From NCBI GenBank assembly GCA_035541995.1, contig DATKMG010000782.1, forward strand, positions 1 to 6,988: a stretch of DNA of 6,988 nucleotides, given 5' to 3'. This document shows, piece after piece, positions 6,039-6,988 of this stretch. The notes beneath the pieces were generated by a model. It worked only from the letters and a program-made list of their open reading frames with translations. It was not told where the DNA came from and searched no databases. Source of the DNA: DATKMG01 sp035541995 (GTDB taxonomy: Bacteria; Acidobacteriota; Terriglobia; Versatilivoradales; Versatilivoraceae). How positions within the stretch are numbered: position 1 is the first letter of the stretch; every line of letters begins with the position of its first letter. The position numbers and the translations under genes are program-made.

Positions 6039-6515
6039 TTAGCGCAGATATTCCGGGTATTCACGGACGATACGTGCCAACTCAACCCGCGTCTTTTCCA
6101 GAGACTCGCGCCGAGGTCCAGCATCGCTCACGAGCTCGGTTTTAAGGCTATCGATCAGTCCGGCACAAGTCATAGCCTTAGACTGGTGCTCGGAAATTCT
6201 CAAGGCGGTAAGGAGGCTGTTGGCAAGTGTTCCAGCAAAGGTGAAAATCGCAATTAAGCCGCAAACATTGCGCCACCCTTTGGGAAGATCGGCAGGGACC
6301 TTTCCCGTTGTAGCTTCAGCCACAGGTTTTGCAACAAAGTCTCCTGCCTTGGCACTATCTGCTGCCAGTGTCGTGGCCAGGAGGCCAAAAATGACCGCGA
6401 TGAGAAGCAATATCGTGTTGTTTCTTCGATAACGGCGAGCCTTCCGATTGGCTTCTGCCAGCCTGTACCCGAGCTGCTCAATCAGGACTTGACGGTCTTC
6501 TTGTGTTGTTGTCAT
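6039..6515 (-). CDS. Two-helix inner-membrane protein of unknown function
   Basis: The 158-residue product is not recognised by family. It has four visible parts. The first is an N-terminal charged helix (residues 5-32) ending in the basic cluster RKARRYRRNN. The second is a membrane helix at about 34-51 (ILLLIAVIFGLLATTLAA). The third is a loop of about 32 residues leading to a second membrane helix at about 84-106. The fourth is a soluble helical tail of about 50 residues (107-158). The positive-inside rule puts both ends in the cytoplasm and the loop outside. This layout, two helices with cytoplasmic helical ends, is shared with SLATT-domain effector proteins, but no sequence match is claimed. 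It could equally be an ordinary small membrane protein. Translation should be strong: AAGGAGGT lies nine bases before the ATG. It is upstream of the cytochrome gene on the same strand, separated by about 190 bases, so separate transcription is more likely. Confidence 0.75.
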   Translation of the reverse strand: MTTTQEDRQVLIEQLGYRLAEANRKARRYRRNNTILLLIAVIFGLLATTLAADSAKAGDFVAKPVAEATTGKVPADLPKGWRNVCGLIAIFTFAGTLANSLLTALRISEHQSKAMTCAGLIDSLKTELVSDAGPRRESLEKTRVELARIVREYPEYLR

Positions 6516-6524
6516 TCCCTTGAG

Positions 6525-6532
6525 ACCTCCTT
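6525..6532 (-). promoter_or_regulatory. Full-consensus ribosome binding site of the two-helix protein
   Basis: AAGGAGGT on the minus strand is complementary to the 16S rRNA 3' end over eight bases, nine bases upstream of ATG 6515. This firmly supports that start. Confidence 0.8.
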
Positions 6533-6988
6533 ACGTCTGCACCAGGGCGGTCACCCACAAGATCACCATTGCGATCCTGTCCTGTGATCGTTTTGCCGGA
6601 CCTGATGGTTAGACTCGTGAGGGTTCCCTCGGACAATCCCTTATGCACAAGCCTCCAAGCTACCGGCTAGAAGTAGAGACCTTTAGCGATCCCACGGGGG
6701 CTTGGCATTTATGGTGCGGATACTAGCACAGGTGAACGATTCAGAAAAGAGATATGTCTCCTCATCTATTTTCATCACCTTGATGACTCTGGTAGTATGA
6801 GTTGGGAATGTCGAAACTCTATTGAAAAGAGACGGGACTAGCTTTGGATACACACAGGAAGTTTTCAGATCTGAACATCCTCTGTGTTCTGACCCGGATT
6901 TCTGTCCAGGAATTGAAGAAATCTGAGAAAACAGTGACCTGGTTTGTCCGCAAGGGGAATCCTCCACCTTTATTTATTACCTTGGAAG
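6533..6988. other. Right-end stretch without a recognisable gene
   Basis: No reading frame here has a credible ribosome binding site or recognisable protein. A minus-strand frame of 94 codons (6683-6967, GTG start) has an unstructured composition and is probably chance. The part next to 6533 must include the promoter and leader of the two-helix protein gene, though no clear -35/-10 pair was found. A 12-base palindrome (TTCAGATCTGAA, 6864-6875) and an adjoining GAACA/TGTTC inverted repeat (6873-6889) are the only structures noted. Confidence 0.4.

Noticed and set aside
6683..6967. Minus-strand frame of 94 codons at the right end
   Set aside because: It has a GTG start without a ribosome binding site, a low-complexity mix of residues and no recognisable motif.

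Overview
The window reads like a chromosomal segment of a free-living Gram-negative-type bacterium of roughly balanced GC. The evidence is a signal-peptide c-type cytochrome, a secreted glycosidase-like protein, a coupled thyA-folA pair and strong Shine-Dalgarno sites. The GC-rich tandem-hairpin intergenic element, the DUF2339/DUF3999 pair and the homocitrate-synthase-like gene would suit an Acidobacteriota-like genome. That placement is inference only. No tRNA, rRNA, CRISPR array, transposase or phage gene was seen.

Layout. (1) Bases 2-310 hold the C-terminal end of a Lys20/21-type homocitrate synthase that enters from outside the window. (2) Bases 533-2188 encode a secreted protein of about 551 residues with repeated helical-hairpin motifs, resembling a six-hairpin glycosidase but not assignable to a family. 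(3) Bases 2189-2867 are gene-poor. They carry a 122-base element made of six consecutive hairpins (2309-2430) and a second branched inverted repeat (2506-2557). (4) Bases 2868-3878 are the collapsed remains of two genes that are often adjacent in bacteria: a DUF2339 polytopic membrane protein and a DUF3999 protein. Both have lost large internal parts and carry frameshifts, one of them at a nine-G run. (5) Bases 3882-5170 hold intact thymidylate synthase and dihydrofolate reductase genes overlapping by four bases. ThyA oxidises methylene-tetrahydrofolate to dihydrofolate while making dTMP, and DHFR reduces it back. (6) Bases 5214-5520 are the N-terminal third of a ketopantoate reductase (panE), cut off exactly where a convergent cytochrome gene ends. 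(7) On the minus strand are a small periplasmic cytochrome c (5521-5847) and a two-helix membrane protein of 158 residues (6039-6515). (8) The last 450 bases show no convincing gene.

The main theme is gene decay around a well-preserved folate pair. Three of the nine protein-coding loci are broken. I found no convincing new defence or mobile system. The most distinctive unexplained items are the tandem-hairpin element, the collapsed but largely open DUF2339-DUF3999 locus, and the two-helix membrane protein.
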